From NCBI GenBank assembly GCA_946800325.1, contig OX326958.1, positions 17,698,992-17,762,991 on the forward strand: DNA of 64,000 nt. Direction: 5' to 3'. Of this stretch, positions 34,152 to 45,049 are shown in pieces; within the stretch, counting starts at the first letter, position 1, and every line of letters begins with the position of its first letter. The notes under the pieces are model-generated. The model worked only from the letters and a program-made list of their open reading frames with translations, was not told where the DNA came from and made no database searches. Both the position numbers and the translations under genes were made by a program. This DNA is from Luzula sylvatica. Taxonomy: Eukaryota > Streptophyta > Magnoliopsida > Poales > Juncaceae.

Positions 34152-35687
34152 TGTTGGTTAATTCTAACCTAGAGGGGGGTGAATAGGTAATCCTAGTATA
34201 TAATTCTCGATTATGATATACCGATTCTAAATTATTGCGGAAGCTAAAAATGATATAATTGAAATTGAGAAAATACCGAACACTTTGAACACGCGATATT
34301 TGATAACGGAGTTCGGTAGGTGGTTGCTTTGTAGCTTTAACTCACCGTCTACTTGCTCAATCGACCGATTCGATTGAATACAAGTACCTACGTCTCCGGG
34401 GATGCCTTGCGCCTTTTTCGGCTTTCGATTGAATTCCCGAATCACTCTTACAAGGTTTTGCCGAGATTGATTTACACGTTATTCTATCAATCTCTAGCGG
34501 GCTTTACACTCTTGATGCTAGCCTATTACACTTCTAATACGAACTAAACGTGATCGGTCACGCAAGTTGGGAATTGTATTTGGTGGAGGAATGGAAGGAA
34601 ATAATCTCTAAGAATGTTTAGAAGATTATGAGCTCAAAGGATTTAGCAAGTATTCTCTCTTGTAAGTGTGGAAATTAGATTGAAAAAGTTGGAGAGAGAA
34701 AAGAGGGAAAGGTTCTATTTATATAACACATAGACCCTTCCCAGAACTTGCATTTTTCGTAATGTCCGTTATAACGAACTTAATGTCCGTTACAACGGAC
34801 CAAAAGTCAAACTAGCCGTTATGGCTGTTATATTCGAATTTTTACATACTCCGTTACAACGGAATATATGTCCGTTATAACGGAACCCTGTGTTATGTAG
34901 TTCGTTGTAACGGACTGACACGTCCGTTACAACGGACTTCATACTGAGAACTTCTCTTCAGTTTGAGTTTAATTCCCGTTGTAACGGAGTAAGTTCCGTT
35001 ACAACGTTTATTGGCATTCCGTTGTAACGGATTGGTTAATCCGTTACAACGGATATGAAGAGAATTCTATTGAGCTGAAATGGCTTCAATGTCCGTTATA
35101 ACGAACATACATGTCCGTTGCAACGGACATACTTCTGTGACATCCTTCAAGTTTGATTTTAATTAGCGTTGTAACGGACCTCATTCCGTTGCAACGCTTT
35201 TCTAAGTCTGTTATAACGGATTGGTTAATCCGTTGTAACGGACTATACTGTGTTTTCTTTCTTGAATAGGACGAGCATGTCCGTTATAACGGACACTGAG
35301 TTCCGTTGTAACGGACATCCTTATTTCAGCATTTTATATCAATTCAGGATTTCGATTACATTTATTTGACTTTTGTTTTGAGCTTAATCATACATAAACA
35401 AGTTTAGGGATACCTATACTGTGTTTTGGTGATTAGATTGATATCCCAACTTGCGGAATCTTCGATGTCTTGATTCCATGATTCTTCTACGTCTTGATCT
35501 TCTTTGCGAATCTTCGACGTCTTGTACTTCTTTGCGATTCTTCGACGTCTTATTCTTCTTTGCGATTCTTCGACTTCTTATTGCATTTTGTACCTATATA
35601 TATCCTATACACCAATCTCGATAGATCTTGTTAGTAATATCGACATTGTTTTTGAGATAATCAAACAATCGGAAATTTGAATCAACA
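34152..35687 (-). repeat. 3' LTR of the copia element
   Basis: 1536 bp, the same length as the other LTR. Aligning by eye I count about five substitutions between them (for example 'GAATTGTATT' versus 'GAATCGTATT'). It contains about 19 copies or near-copies of CCGTTRYAACGG (34770-35320) upstream, in element orientation, of a TATA box at 34715-34725. Confidence 0.93.
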
Positions 35688-35689
35688 AA

Positions 35690-35856
35690 CTCCCCCTTTT
35701 GATTCATTTCAAAACAATGTCGATTTGGAGAGATGCATCGACTATCGAGGATCTTTCCAATGTGCTTATATTTTCTCCCCCTTTTTGAAAGCGGATCAAA
35801 AGGGAACGTGAAATGAAAACACGAAAGAAAGCTCCCCCTACATACAAGTTCCCCCT
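35690..35856 (-). promoter_or_regulatory. Polypurine tract plus three PPT-like motifs
   Basis: Read on the minus strand, 'AAAAGGGGGAG' (35690-35700) directly abuts the 3' LTR and would prime plus-strand DNA synthesis. Related G-runs lie at 35775-35786, 35832-35839 and 35849-35856. Repeated PPTs are a reported feature of Sireviruses. Confidence 0.7.
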
Positions 35857-36724
35857 AACTAATTGCATAAAGCAATTGTTTAGGCTTTTATGTAGTTGAA
35901 CAACTCGCAATTTTGAGTGATTTTTGATGAGAAAAATACAACATATATTTTTGATTTTGGTAAGTGTAATATATAAGTTTTTAGGGAATTTGGGACACAT
36001 TTAAACATCAAATTTCATTTAATTAAACAACCATTTAGTTCAAATTACATCATTCAAAAACAAACATGCAATGTATACAATTACGTTTAAACAAAAGCAA
36101 AATACACTTCGAAAACATAGACATGATATGCCAAGGGCTATTAAATTTGAAAAATAGTTTTAGGCTCTAATGAGCTAGGTAGGAACACACTCTCATCTCT
36201 AATCGTCTCCGGGTGAGTTATCGTTCTCATCATCGTTATCGTTGTTGAATCGGTTGATACGACGGGTTAGGGCATCTAGACGACGATCAATGTAGCTATA
36301 GGTCTCTTCGCGGATGTTGTATGCATGAGATCGGGTGAGTTGGTTGTCGATGATAACCTCTTCACGGGCCGTGTTTACGGTGGTGCGAGTGAGTTGATTG
36401 TCGGTGAGGATCGCATCGCGGGCCGCGGTTACGGTGTTGCGGGTGAGTAGGTTTTCCGCGATTATGGTTTCGCGAGTTAATGTATTGTCGGCTAAGATTT
36501 GATCGCGCGTACTTTCGAGGGGTCTAATCGGGAACCGTAGATTCGTGTCGTGAGAGGCGACCTAGCAAAATTCCCTATTCGTTCCCGAGCCCGAGGGGTC
36601 TAATCGGGAACCGTAGATTCCCTATTCTCCTATGTCGTTGCTTCGCGCTTCCTTGGTTGGGTTCGGGAATTAGCTTGGCGCCTAATCTACTTTCGAGGCT
36701 CGTTCCCTTTTCTTGATTAGACGT
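35857..36724 (-). other. Copia element, spacer between env-like ORF and PPTs
   Basis: No intact ORF. From about 36200 to 36540 the sequence is an imperfect minisatellite with the phrase 'GTGAGTTGRTTGTCGRTGA' and a GTAACC-like core. Around 36520-36620 parts of the env-like ORF 3' end recur out of order ('GGGAACCGTAGATTC' three times by 36900). Confidence 0.5.
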
Positions 36725-37969
36725 CTAAGTTCCTAGATTAAGAGGCGATTTCCGGAAAGTGGTTGGGTCCGTAGATTCGTTCCCGGAGGGCTTGGCGAGA
36801 TTGGCGGGAACCCAACCATCTTTCTCTCTTGACGAGAACCGGGTGGGTTCGATGGCTTGGCGAGATTGGCGGGAACGAATCGGGAACCGTAGATTAGACG
36901 CCTCGAAAAGGGAACGAATCTCGTCAAGAGAGAAAGATGGTTGGGTTCCCGAGCCCGAACTTTCACCCGGTTCTCCTATGGCTTGGCGTTTCCTTGGTCG
37001 CGATTGATCCGGTGGGTTATTCGTGTCGTGGGCCGGTAGATCGAATCGAACCCACTCGGAGGGGATTTCCGGAAAGTGGTAAGGACCGGCTTTGCGAGCC
37101 CGGTAATAGGTGTCCGTGCGAGATCCCAATTCGTCCTTTCGAGTGAGTCCGATAACTTCGAGGCGATCCGGATGAGCAAGATTCTCGGTGGGAGTGACTC
37201 CGAGTGGCCATTCCGTGTCCGGGATGGTGATACCAAACTTCACGCATGCCAATGATATGATGTGGCCATATGGAAGAGATGAGGTGTTTACTCGGATTGC
37301 GTATTCCATATGCCGAATGATGAGGTTGGGGACATGGATGGTGGGCGAGTCTTGATACCAAAGGTTGTATACCAAGACCTTGTTTCGGCCGTCGAGGTTG
37401 GTTTTGAGTTTGACGACGGGAGCGAGAATGTTATTTCCGATTTGCCACGTGAATCGGAGATTCGGTTCATACTTGGTGGAGTACTCGTACTCGCGATCGT
37501 TGGTTGTAACCTTATCAATTTCATCCGAGTCGTTTCCGTGGTACGAGTCGCCGCGACTAATATAAAATCTTTCCCCAACGTCGGACAATCCCAACCATTC
37601 ACGTAAATTTTCTTCGGAAATGACAAGTTCCTTACCGAAGAGATAGCTTCGTATGAGGTTGTTGTCTTCATCATGGGTTGCGTGAGCGTAGAATAGACGA
37701 ACTACTTCTTTGTAGTATGGGTGTTGAAGATCGCACAATCCTTGAATTCTCCAATTTGTGATTCGAGGTTGGACGGCCTCGCGTAGAGATGTTGCTTCGG
37801 CCGGAAATTCAATGTAGAAACATGCGCCTACCGCGCGATTGGCGAAGTCGTTTTGATATCTCTTAGCTTTAGTGATTGACTCATAGAGATAATGATTCTC
37901 CGTGTTGTGAAATTCGAACCGACGGGCACCGGTGGGCATCGGACGCTTGCTCCTACTCTTTGTAGCCAT
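36725..37969 (-). CDS. Env-like/additional ORF of the copia element (414 aa)
   Basis: Starts with ATG at 37969 and is open for 414 aa in the same orientation as pol, between pol and the 3' LTR, where Sireviruses carry an extra ORF. The N-terminal half ('RFEFHNTENHYLYESITKAK', 'VVRLFYAHATHDEDNN', 'GKELVISEENLREWLGL') resembles the 'putative plant transposon protein' domain seen in several plant retroelements (from memory). No clear signal peptide or transmembrane segment is visible, so an envelope function is not supported by sequence. The last ~90 residues are low-complexity and built from rearranged repeats; the true C-terminus may be altered. Confidence 0.6.
   Translation of the reverse strand: MATKSRSKRPMPTGARRFEFHNTENHYLYESITKAKRYQNDFANRAVGACFYIEFPAEATSLREAVQPRITNWRIQGLCDLQHPYYKEVVRLFYAHATHDEDNNLIRSYLFGKELVISEENLREWLGLSDVGERFYISRGDSYHGNDSDEIDKVTTNDREYEYSTKYEPNLRFTWQIGNNILAPVVKLKTNLDGRNKVLVYNLWYQDSPTIHVPNLIIRHMEYAIRVNTSSLPYGHIISLACVKFGITIPDTEWPLGVTPTENLAHPDRLEVIGLTRKDELGSRTDTYYRARKAGPYHFPEIPSEWVRFDLPAHDTNNPPDQSRPRKRQAIGEPGESSGSGTQPSFSLDEIRSLFEASNLRFPIRSRQSRQAIEPTRFSSREKDGWVPANLAKPSGNESTDPTTFRKSPLNLGT
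36800..36940. repeat. Inverted and scrambled repeats in the 3' end of the env-like ORF
   Basis: 'CCAACCATCTTTCTCTCTTG' at about 36816 is inverted at about 36914-36938. 'GGCTTGGCGAGATTGGCGGG' occurs directly twice (about 36790 and 36855). As a result the ORF encodes 'TQPSFSLDEIR' and, from the other strand of the same repeat, 'SREKDGWVPANLAKPS'. Confidence 0.75.
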
Positions 37970-38224
37970 TGAATGGAAAAATGGAGATTTTAGGGTTTTG
38001 TGGGGAGAAATGGAGAAGAGAGGAGAGGTTTTATAGATTGAATTTTCGGTTTTTAGAAGAGTGTAGGTTTAGATTAGAGGTGAGTTTGGAAGTTTTTCGG
38101 TTTTTAGGGAGGTTTTAGAACGTTTTTGGAAGAGGAAACGAATTTGCACGAAAGAAAGAAGTGGAGAGAGTGGAGAGAGTGGAGAGAGAAACCAACAGTC
38201 TCAGGTTTTCTAGACAGTTTTTTC

Positions 38225-38640
38225 GAAGTCCGTTACAACGGAAGTGTAGTTCCGTTATAACGCAGTACTGCTAGGGTTTCAGGAAACTGATATTTTCAGT
38301 AGTCCGTTACAACGCTATAGGTCCGTTGCAACGGAACTCTGATTTGGGCGAAATTTCACTTGTCCTGCAGAAGTGCGTTGCAACGGAATTGTTCCGTTAT
38401 AACGCAACTGTCCGTTGTAACGCTTTGGTTCATGCGTTGTAACGGAGGTATATGGTTTGAAAGGTGTTTCAGTGTAAGGTTTTCCGTTGTAACGCAGTGA
38501 CATCCGTTATAACGGAGTGGGAGTGTCCGTTACAACGGATTGGTTGATCCGTTATAACGGAACTTATCATTTCAGCAGGGTTTGGCTCGTGTCCTGAAGT
38601 TCCGTTGTAACGCACATTGGTGCGTTATAACGGACATAGT
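38225..38640. repeat. Internal array of CCGTTRYAACGG-type palindromes
   Basis: About 14 copies or near-copies, such as 'TCCGTTACAACGGA', 'TCCGTTATAACGGA' and half-altered forms ending AACGC. They lie between pol and the env-like ORF, upstream of the latter, spaced roughly 15-50 bp. The same motif fills the U3 of both LTRs. Confidence 0.9.
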
Positions 38641-38846
38641 TCTGTGATGAGTTTGCTAGATTTTGATTTTCGATGAGAATGGTGTTTCCAAAAATTCTAA
38701 AAACTTATAGTTTATTTAAAATAGGTTTTATAGATGTGAAATCATGTCTTGTGAAAAGAATTGGTAAAAAAAATCGTACGACATGAGAATACGAGTTGTT
38801 CATTGATAATTGATGATATTTATATATATGAAGTTTGATGCTAAAT

Positions 38847-41800
38847 TTAATCTTTGAGATAGAGCATACCGAGTTTTAGTCTTAGGACGACGAATTGAGC
38901 AAATGGTAGAGCTTTAGTGAAGATGTCGGCGATTTGATCAAGCGTGTCTACCCGTTCGAGTTTGACGTCCTCTTTTTCCACGTGGTCTCGAATGAAATGA
39001 TGACGGATGTCTATGTGCTTTGTCCGCGAGTGGTGTACGGGATTTTTCGAGATACATATTGCGCTATTATTGTCGCACAATATGGGGATTTTTCGAAAAT
39101 TTAGCCCGTAATCGCCAAGAGTTTGATTTAGCCATAGTAGTTGGGCACAACAACTTCCCGCCGCTACATATTCGGCCTCGGCCGTTGATAGGGCAACGGA
39201 GTGTTGTTTTCGGCTTGACCACGAGACGAGTGACCCGCCCAAGAATTGGCAAGTTCCACTCGTACTTTTGCGATCAACCCTAGAACCGGCAAAGTCCGCA
39301 TCCGTGTACCCTATCAAGGTGAGATTTCCACTATGACCATACCAAATCCCTAAGTCGATAGTCCCTTTAAGGTATCGAAAGATGCGTTTTACCGCGGTAT
39401 AATGGGATACCTTAGGGTTCGCTTGGAACCGGGCACATAGACATACGGCAAACATAATATCGGGTCTACTTGCCGTAAGATATAATAAACTACCAATCAT
39501 ACCTCGATATTCCGTTATGTCGAATGATTCTCCATCCTCATCCGCATCTAACTTGGATTCCTTAGCCATGGGTGTATCACTCGTCTTTGTTTGATCTAAC
39601 CCGAATCGTTTGAGAAGTTCGCGAGTGTATTTGGATTGGTTGACGAATATTCCCTCGGAGGATTGCTTGACTTGAAGTCCAAGAAAAAATGTGAGCTCTC
39701 CCATCATGCTCATGGCAAATTCACTATGCATAAGAATAGAAAATTCTTCGGCGAGTGCCGGGTCACTAGATCCAAATATAATATCATCGACATAAATTTG
39801 AATAAGCAAAATAGATTCTCCCTTTTTACGTGTGAAGAGAGTAGTGTCGGTTTTACCGCGCTCGAATCCGTTGGTTAATAAGAAGGTTGATAGACGCCCA
39901 TACCACGCTCGAGGGGCTTGTTTCAACCCATATAGGGCTTTAGAAAGTTTACACACGTGATTCGGGTATTTTGGATCTTTGAATCCCGGGGGTTGCTCGA
40001 CGTAGACTTCTTCTTCAATTTCCCCGTTTAGGAACGCACTCTTCACATCCATTTGATAGAGCGTGAATCCTTCGATGGCGGCGTAAGCCAAGAGTAGTCG
40101 TATCGATTCCAAACGAGCGACGGGAGCAAACGTTTCTTCGAAGTCAATACCTTCTTGTTGTTTGAACCCTTGAGCTACAAGTCTCGCCTTGTTTCGTACT
40201 ACGTTTCCGTGCTCGTCTAGCTTGTTTCGATAGATCCATCGAGTGCCGATTATGGACCTTGTCGTTGGTCTTGGTACCAAGGTCCATACTTGATTTCTCT
40301 CAAATTGCTCTAACTCTTCTTGCATGGCCAAAATCCAATCATCGTCATTATTGGCCTCTTTGAATGATTTCGGTTCAATATGTGAGAGGTAAGCACAATG
40401 AGCTACGTAGTTGTGAATCCGAGACCTAGTCCTAACACCTTCCCTTGGGTCTCCTACGATGTTAGAGAGAGGATGTGCCGATACCTCCCTAAGAACTTCG
40501 GGAATTTGGTATTGAGGTTCCATTTCTTCTTCCTCTTGATTTTCATGGTCGATTTGGTTTTCCACTTCATCAAGAGTGATGTCGAAAAATCTTCGCTCGA
40601 GAGATTTGGATCCTTGAGGTACCTCCCCTTTTTCTTCTTCTTGAGTACCTACATTTTGAATACCTTTCTCGGCTTCTTTGTTAGTTTCATCGAAATGTAC
40701 GTGTACGGACTCACATACTATACGTGAGGATTTTATGTAAATCCGATACGCTTTACTTGTACTTGAATATCCAACAAAAATTCCCTCAAGCGACTTTGGA
40801 TCAAGTTTGTCTATATTATTTGATTCATCTAAAATGAAACTTTTACACCCGAATACTCTCATATACGAGATGTTTGGATTTTTCCCATACCATAGCTCAT
40901 AGGGCGTTTTCTTCAAAAATGGCCTTAGGCTAAGTCGATTTACGACATGACACGCGGTGTTAACCGCTTCGGCCCAAAGATATTTTGGAGAAGGATGCTC
41001 ATTTAGCATGGTACGAGCAAGTTCGATTAACGTTCGATTTTTACGCTCAACTACACCATTTTGTTGAGGTGTGCGAGGAGCGGAAAATTCACGTATATAT
41101 CCCTTAGTGTGGCAATACTCATCAAACTTTGCATTTTTGAATTCACCTCCATTATCACTACGAATTGTAATAATGGATGTGTTTCTTTCGTTTTCGACAC
41201 TCGTGCAAAATTTGATGAATATGTCACACGTTTCGCTTTTGTGAAGTAAATAATATACCCAAGTAAAGCGTGAATAATCATCAACAATTACGAACATATA
41301 CCTTTTATTACCTAGACTCGAGACGCTCATTGGTCCACAAAGGTCGAGATGAATGAGTTGGAGTGGTCGATTTGTCGTGACGGTATCTTTGGATTTGAAA
41401 CCGGAGGACTTCGTGTGCTTACCCTTTTCACACGCATCGCATAGTCCCTCCAATTTGAGTTTATGAGATGGCAAACCCCTAATGAGTTCCTTTTTGGATA
41501 ACCGGTGAATCGTCTCCATGCATATGTGGCCTAGTCTCCTATGCCACAATCGTGAAGTCGATTCCGATGCGGTGAGACAATGGATTCCCGGCACGAAGGA
41601 TTCAAAATCGAAGTAGTACAAATTCTCATGTCGGGTTCCTTTGCACACCGTAGCATTGTCTAAAGTTCGATCAATTAAGCACGATGATTGATCGAATTTT
41701 ACACAATAACCGGCATCACATAATTGGCTTATGCTAATTAAGTTATGTTTAAGCCCTATCACAAGGTAGACATTTTCTAAAGTCCAATTAGTGGTTCCTA

Positions 41801-41966
41801 TAGAACCGATGCCTACAATTTTACCTTTTTGGTTTCCCCCGAAAGTTACGTCTCCTCCCTTGAAGGGTTTTAGAGATTTGAACATTTCTCGGTTCCAAGT
41901 CATGTGTCTAGAACAACCACTATCTAGACACCATTTCGATGACTTGTTTGAAGAACTTAGACACAT
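38847..41966 (-). CDS. Copia pol: protease, integrase, reverse transcriptase, RNase H (1039 aa)
   Basis: One uninterrupted frame. Near the N-terminus '[12 protein letters not shown]' is the aspartic protease active site (DSG). 'LWHRRLGH...[11 protein letters not shown]' (about 138-190) is the integrase zinc-binding region. The integrase core shows 'LDLCGPM', 'SDNGGEF' and '[13 protein letters not shown]' (D-D-E). RT begins near 565 with '[13 protein letters not shown]' and includes '[12 protein letters not shown]' and the catalytic 'YVDDIIFGS'. RNase H ends the protein ('[19 protein letters not shown]', '[11 protein letters not shown]'). Copia order (IN before RT) is clear. No internal stop: this copy may still make active enzyme. 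Confidence 0.93.
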   Translation of the reverse strand: MCLSSSNKSSKWCLDSGCSRHMTWNREMFKSLKPFKGGDVTFGGNQKGKIVGIGSIGTTNWTLENVYLVIGLKHNLISISQLCDAGYCVKFDQSSCLIDRTLDNATVCKGTRHENLYYFDFESFVPGIHCLTASESTSRLWHRRLGHICMETIHRLSKKELIRGLPSHKLKLEGLCDACEKGKHTKSSGFKSKDTVTTNRPLQLIHLDLCGPMSVSSLGNKRYMFVIVDDYSRFTWVYYLLHKSETCDIFIKFCTSVENERNTSIITIRSDNGGEFKNAKFDEYCHTKGYIREFSAPRTPQQNGVVERKNRTLIELARTMLNEHPSPKYLWAEAVNTACHVVNRLSLRPFLKKTPYELWYGKNPNISYMRVFGCKSFILDESNNIDKLDPKSLEGIFVGYSSTSKAYRIYIKSSRIVCESVHVHFDETNKEAEKGIQNVGTQEEEKGEVPQGSKSLERRFFDITLDEVENQIDHENQEEEEMEPQYQIPEVLREVSAHPLSNIVGDPREGVRTRSRIHNYVAHCAYLSHIEPKSFKEANNDDDWILAMQEELEQFERNQVWTLVPRPTTRSIIGTRWIYRNKLDEHGNVVRNKARLVAQGFKQQEGIDFEETFAPVARLESIRLLLAYAAIEGFTLYQMDVKSAFLNGEIEEEVYVEQPPGFKDPKYPNHVCKLSKALYGLKQAPRAWYGRLSTFLLTNGFERGKTDTTLFTRKKGESILLIQIYVDDIIFGSSDPALAEEFSILMHSEFAMSMMGELTFFLGLQVKQSSEGIFVNQSKYTRELLKRFGLDQTKTSDTPMAKESKLDADEDGESFDITEYRGMIGSLLYLTASRPDIMFAVCLCARFQANPKVSHYTAVKRIFRYLKGTIDLGIWYGHSGNLTLIGYTDADFAGSRVDRKSTSGTCQFLGGSLVSWSSRKQHSVALSTAEAEYVAAGSCCAQLLWLNQTLGDYGLNFRKIPILCDNNSAICISKNPVHHSRTKHIDIRHHFIRDHVEKEDVKLERVDTLDQIADIFTKALPFAQFVVLRLKLGMLYLKD

Positions 41967-42098
41967 CTACAAGAAATTCATATTAGTTCAAAGTAAAAAG
42001 GAAATTAATCTAATATGAATTCCTATACTCATACTCCCCCTCAATATTTGGCTTATGGTAATGGTAGTAGGATGAGGGAGAGAGTTGTCACACATGAC
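41967..42098 (-). other. Gag-pol junction, 44 codons in frame with two stops; possible intron
   Basis: This interval lies between a TAA (42099) and the pol ATG and is in the same frame as both. It contains in-frame TGA and TAG. Its 3' end on the minus strand, 'TGAATTTCTTGTAG' just before the ATG, looks like a plant splice acceptor with a CTAAT branch-like site upstream. A convincing donor was not found. It also holds a PPT-like GAGGGGGAG (42034-42042). Confidence 0.4.
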
Positions 42099-43079
42099 TT
42101 AGGTCATTTTAGGTCCTACACCGTATGAGGTGGAGGGACCCATTGTGTGTCTATCTTTACGCATCCATACAAGGTTTGATTTGATTTTTGGATTGCGTAG
42201 ATCACAACTAGAGGAGATGTGTCCTACTTTACAACAATAATTGCAAAATGCAATCGTTGGTTTGTTGATGGTTTCGGAACTCTTGACAAAATGATTCGAG
42301 AGTTGGTTTGAGTAGCCTCTCCGTTGAATTATCGGTTTGATTGTTTTGGCAAAATTATTTGTTTGAAAATGTTTTTGTGTGTTGTTGTAATGTTTGGGAG
42401 CCCTTGTTTGATATGTTGCTTCGGTGTGGTGATTCACCTCGTAGAAATAACCATTTGGTCCCCGTTTGACCAAGCAATCGGATCGTCCCAAATTGTTACG
42501 TCTATGAGGTGTATATTGTGTAAAATGATTATTCCTATTATTACTTATAACATTTTTATGTTGTTCTACTTTTACACTTTTACCCTTGGTATAGTCACGG
42601 TACATTAAAGCATTTCCGTGACTATGTGTTCGATTGTTCTCCCATTTTGATTTTTGATTTTTGGATTTTGAAGGACCGGGTTTATTACCGTTATCCTTCT
42701 TAAATCCTAAACCGGATTTGTCATTGGGCTTTTGTCCCATTAATGACCCTTTCAAAACTTCGTCCAATGAAGGAGTGCTAGGTGCAATAGATGCACAAGC
42801 CCTCTTCAAGGATTCATTTTCAACTTTTGAATTTTGAAGTTCGACTTTTAGGTGTGATATCTCGCTTTTAAGAGCTTGACATTCACATTTTGAAAAACCT
42901 TGAAATTCGTTCAATTGTGCTTGGTATGATTTAACCGATAATTCTAAAGAGGCTACCTTTGTCTTGAGAGCTAGTATCGTGCTCTCAATCTCACCCTCAT
43001 TTTGACAAGGTTCATCGACATCTCTTAGGAGTGCGTCGAATGACTCAAGCTCTAAGTTTGAGTTGAATTCAAATGATGG
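42099..43079 (-). CDS. Gag C-terminal extension: coiled coil and second zinc knuckle
   Basis: Same frame as gag, directly after the TGA at 43080-43082, open to a TAA at 42099. The first half is a coiled coil ('EIESTILALKTKVASLELSV', 'ALKSEISHLKVELQNSKVE'). Near the end is a CCHC knuckle, 'CNYCCKVGHISSSC'. No good ATG begins it, so it is expected to be expressed by readthrough or to be the continuation of gag after a mutated codon. Confidence 0.65.
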   Translation of the reverse strand, partial: PSFEFNSNLELESFDALLRDVDEPCQNEGEIESTILALKTKVASLELSVKSYQAQLNEFQGFSKCECQALKSEISHLKVELQNSKVENESLKRACASIAPSTPSLDEVLKGSLMGQKPNDKSGLGFKKDNGNKPGPSKSKNQKSKWENNRTHSHGNALMYRDYTKGKSVKVEQHKNVISNNRNNHFTQYTPHRRNNLGRSDCLVKRGPNGYFYEVNHHTEATYQTRAPKHYNNTQKHFQTNNFAKTIKPIIQRRGYSNQLSNHFVKSSETINKPTIAFCNYCCKVGHISSSCDLRNPKIKSNLVWMRKDRHTMGPSTSYGVGPKMT

Positions 43080-44381
43080 TCACGAATTTGAGATTTGTTC
43101 TATTGAATTAATTATGGGTTTGAGATATACCTCATGACCGAGGTCATGTGACGAGTTTGACGTAGAGGCGAGAGAAGTGACTCTTGAAGATTGATGAACA
43201 TGGGGTTCCGATGTTGGTGCTCGTTGGAGAAGCATTGCTTGAATTGCTCTTTCCACAACTTCGTCTACCGATGGAGTGATTTCCGCCATTAATGCTAGGT
43301 TTGCGATCTCATGGTCTGAGTTGCATTCCGAGTCGGATGAGATGCTTGATGCATCCGATTCTCCCCATCTTCCTACATGAGCTTTATATGCCTTTTTCTT
43401 TTTAAAATCTTTACCTTTGTCCTTGTGTCGTTCGTCGCGACCTTTGTCTTCCCTTCGCCTTTCATGTCGAGGTTCGCCCCTTTCCTTATCTTTGCGCTCG
43501 TCGTCCTTCTTGTTCCAAGGAGCGTGTTCGGGGTGAAGGGTCCAACACGTCTCGATTGTGTGACCCTTCTTGTTGCACTCAAAGCAATATGGCTTCAAGT
43601 TTTGTCGTTTGCGGTTTTCGTTGAACCGCCTTTCATGTGACCTAAATTCACGAAATTTTCTTACCAAAAGAGCTATTTCGCTCTCATCATCGCTCGCATC
43701 TATGGCGGGTAGAGCCACGGCCTTTGGGCGAGAGGTTGAAGCATTTTCTTGAGTGAGTTGCTTGAGTCGAGCTTCGAAGTTTCGGAAGTAACTTACCAAT
43801 TCTTCGGGCGACATGTCTTGTGTAGCCATCATCGTCTCCAATGCCACTCGTAGAGTCTCCCAACTCATTGGCATTGCTCGAATCAATTTACCTACAACTC
43901 GAGAGTTTGTTAGGGACTCTCCAAGAGCGGTGAATCCGTTTTTGATATGATTCATACGAAGGTACATATCATCTACGGATTCGCCCTCGATCATTCGGAA
44001 ACTATCAAATTGTTGTTCAAGTCCCATAAGATTGGTCCTTTTCATTTGATTGTTCCCTTCAAATCGATTTAGGAGAGCTCGCCACATTTGATGAGAGGTA
44101 TCACATCCATCTACCAAAACGGAGAGTGATCCTACCATGTTGGTGAGAATTAAATTTTGGGCATAGATGTCGGAGGTTTGGTTATTCATTGAATCGGGTG
44201 ATAGAAGTGTTTTCCCTTCGGCATCGGTAGTAGAGTTGATTATGAAACCATCTTCTACTATCGATTTTAGGCCTTGTATGGAAAACACATTCAACATGCA
44301 TCGTTTCCAAACATTCCAATTTTTACCGTCCAATTCCTTGGGATAGGTAAGTTGCATTTTGGGAACGGTAGTATTGGCCAT
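43080..44381 (-). CDS. Copia gag (433 aa)
   Basis: Starts at the ATG at 44381 (the frame extends to 44411 without ATG), close behind the primer-binding site. 'LTYPKELDGKNWNVWKRCM' and 'LLNRFEGNNQMKRTNLMGLE' are typical of copia gag (UBN2-type). The zinc knuckle is 'CFECNKKGHTIETC' (CX2CX4HX4C), followed by a highly charged Lys/Arg/Glu stretch. It ends at TGA, after which the same frame continues. Confidence 0.85.
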   Translation of the reverse strand: MANTTVPKMQLTYPKELDGKNWNVWKRCMLNVFSIQGLKSIVEDGFIINSTTDAEGKTLLSPDSMNNQTSDIYAQNLILTNMVGSLSVLVDGCDTSHQMWRALLNRFEGNNQMKRTNLMGLEQQFDSFRMIEGESVDDMYLRMNHIKNGFTALGESLTNSRVVGKLIRAMPMSWETLRVALETMMATQDMSPEELVSYFRNFEARLKQLTQENASTSRPKAVALPAIDASDDESEIALLVRKFREFRSHERRFNENRKRQNLKPYCFECNKKGHTIETCWTLHPEHAPWNKKDDERKDKERGEPRHERRREDKGRDERHKDKGKDFKKKKAYKAHVGRWGESDASSISSDSECNSDHEIANLALMAEITPSVDEVVERAIQAMLLQRAPTSEPHVHQSSRVTSLASTSNSSHDLGHEVYLKPIINSIEQISNS

Positions 44382-44429
44382 AATCGTATACAAGTTGTCA
44401 ATTTTACTCAAAGAGACGGTTAGTATTTC

Positions 44430-44441
44430 GCTCTGATACCA
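44430..44441 (-). promoter_or_regulatory. Primer-binding site (initiator tRNA-Met)
   Basis: Minus strand 'TGGTATCAGAGC', 2 nt inside the 5' LTR, complementary to the 3' end of plant initiator tRNA-Met, the usual copia primer. Confidence 0.92.
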
Positions 44442-45006
44442 ATTGTTGGTTAATTCTAACCTAGAGGGGGGTGAATAGGTAATCCTAGTATATAATTCTC
44501 GATTATGATATACCGATTCTAAATTATTGCGGAAGCTAAAAATGATATAATTGAAATTGAGAAAATACCGAACACTTTGAACACGCGATATTTGATAACG
44601 GAGTTCGGTAGGTGGTTGCTTTGTAGCTTTAACTCACCGTCTACTTGCTCAATCGACCGATTCGATTGAATACAAGTACCTACGTCTCCGGGGATGCCTT
44701 GCGCCTTTTTCGGCTTTCGATTGAATTCCCGAATCACTCTTACAAGGTTTTGCCGAGATTGATTTACACGTTATTCTATCAATCTCTAGCGGGCTTTACA
44801 CTCTTGATGCTAGCCTATTACACTTCTAATACGAACTAAACGTGATCGGTCACGCAAGTTGGGAATCGTATTTGGTGGAGGAATGGAAGGAAATAATCTC
44901 TAAGAATGTTTAGAAGATTATGAGCTCAAAGGATTTAGCAAGTATTCTCTCTTGTAAGTGTGGAAATTAGATTGAAAAAGTTGGAGAGAGAAAAGAGGGA
45001 AAGGTT

Positions 45007-45017
45007 CTATTTATATA
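45007..45017 (-). promoter_or_regulatory. TATA box of the 5' LTR
   Basis: 'TATATAAATAG' on the minus strand, a strong plant TATA box. Transcription would start about 30 nt further along and produce the genomic RNA. The palindrome array lies 40-600 bp upstream. Confidence 0.7.
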
Positions 45018-45049
45018 ACACATAGACCCTTCCCAGAACTTGCATTTTT

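Noticed and set aside
36725..37969. Calling the extra copia ORF an envelope glycoprotein
   Set aside because: I see no signal peptide, transmembrane helix or sequon pattern. 'Env-like' is used only for its position.
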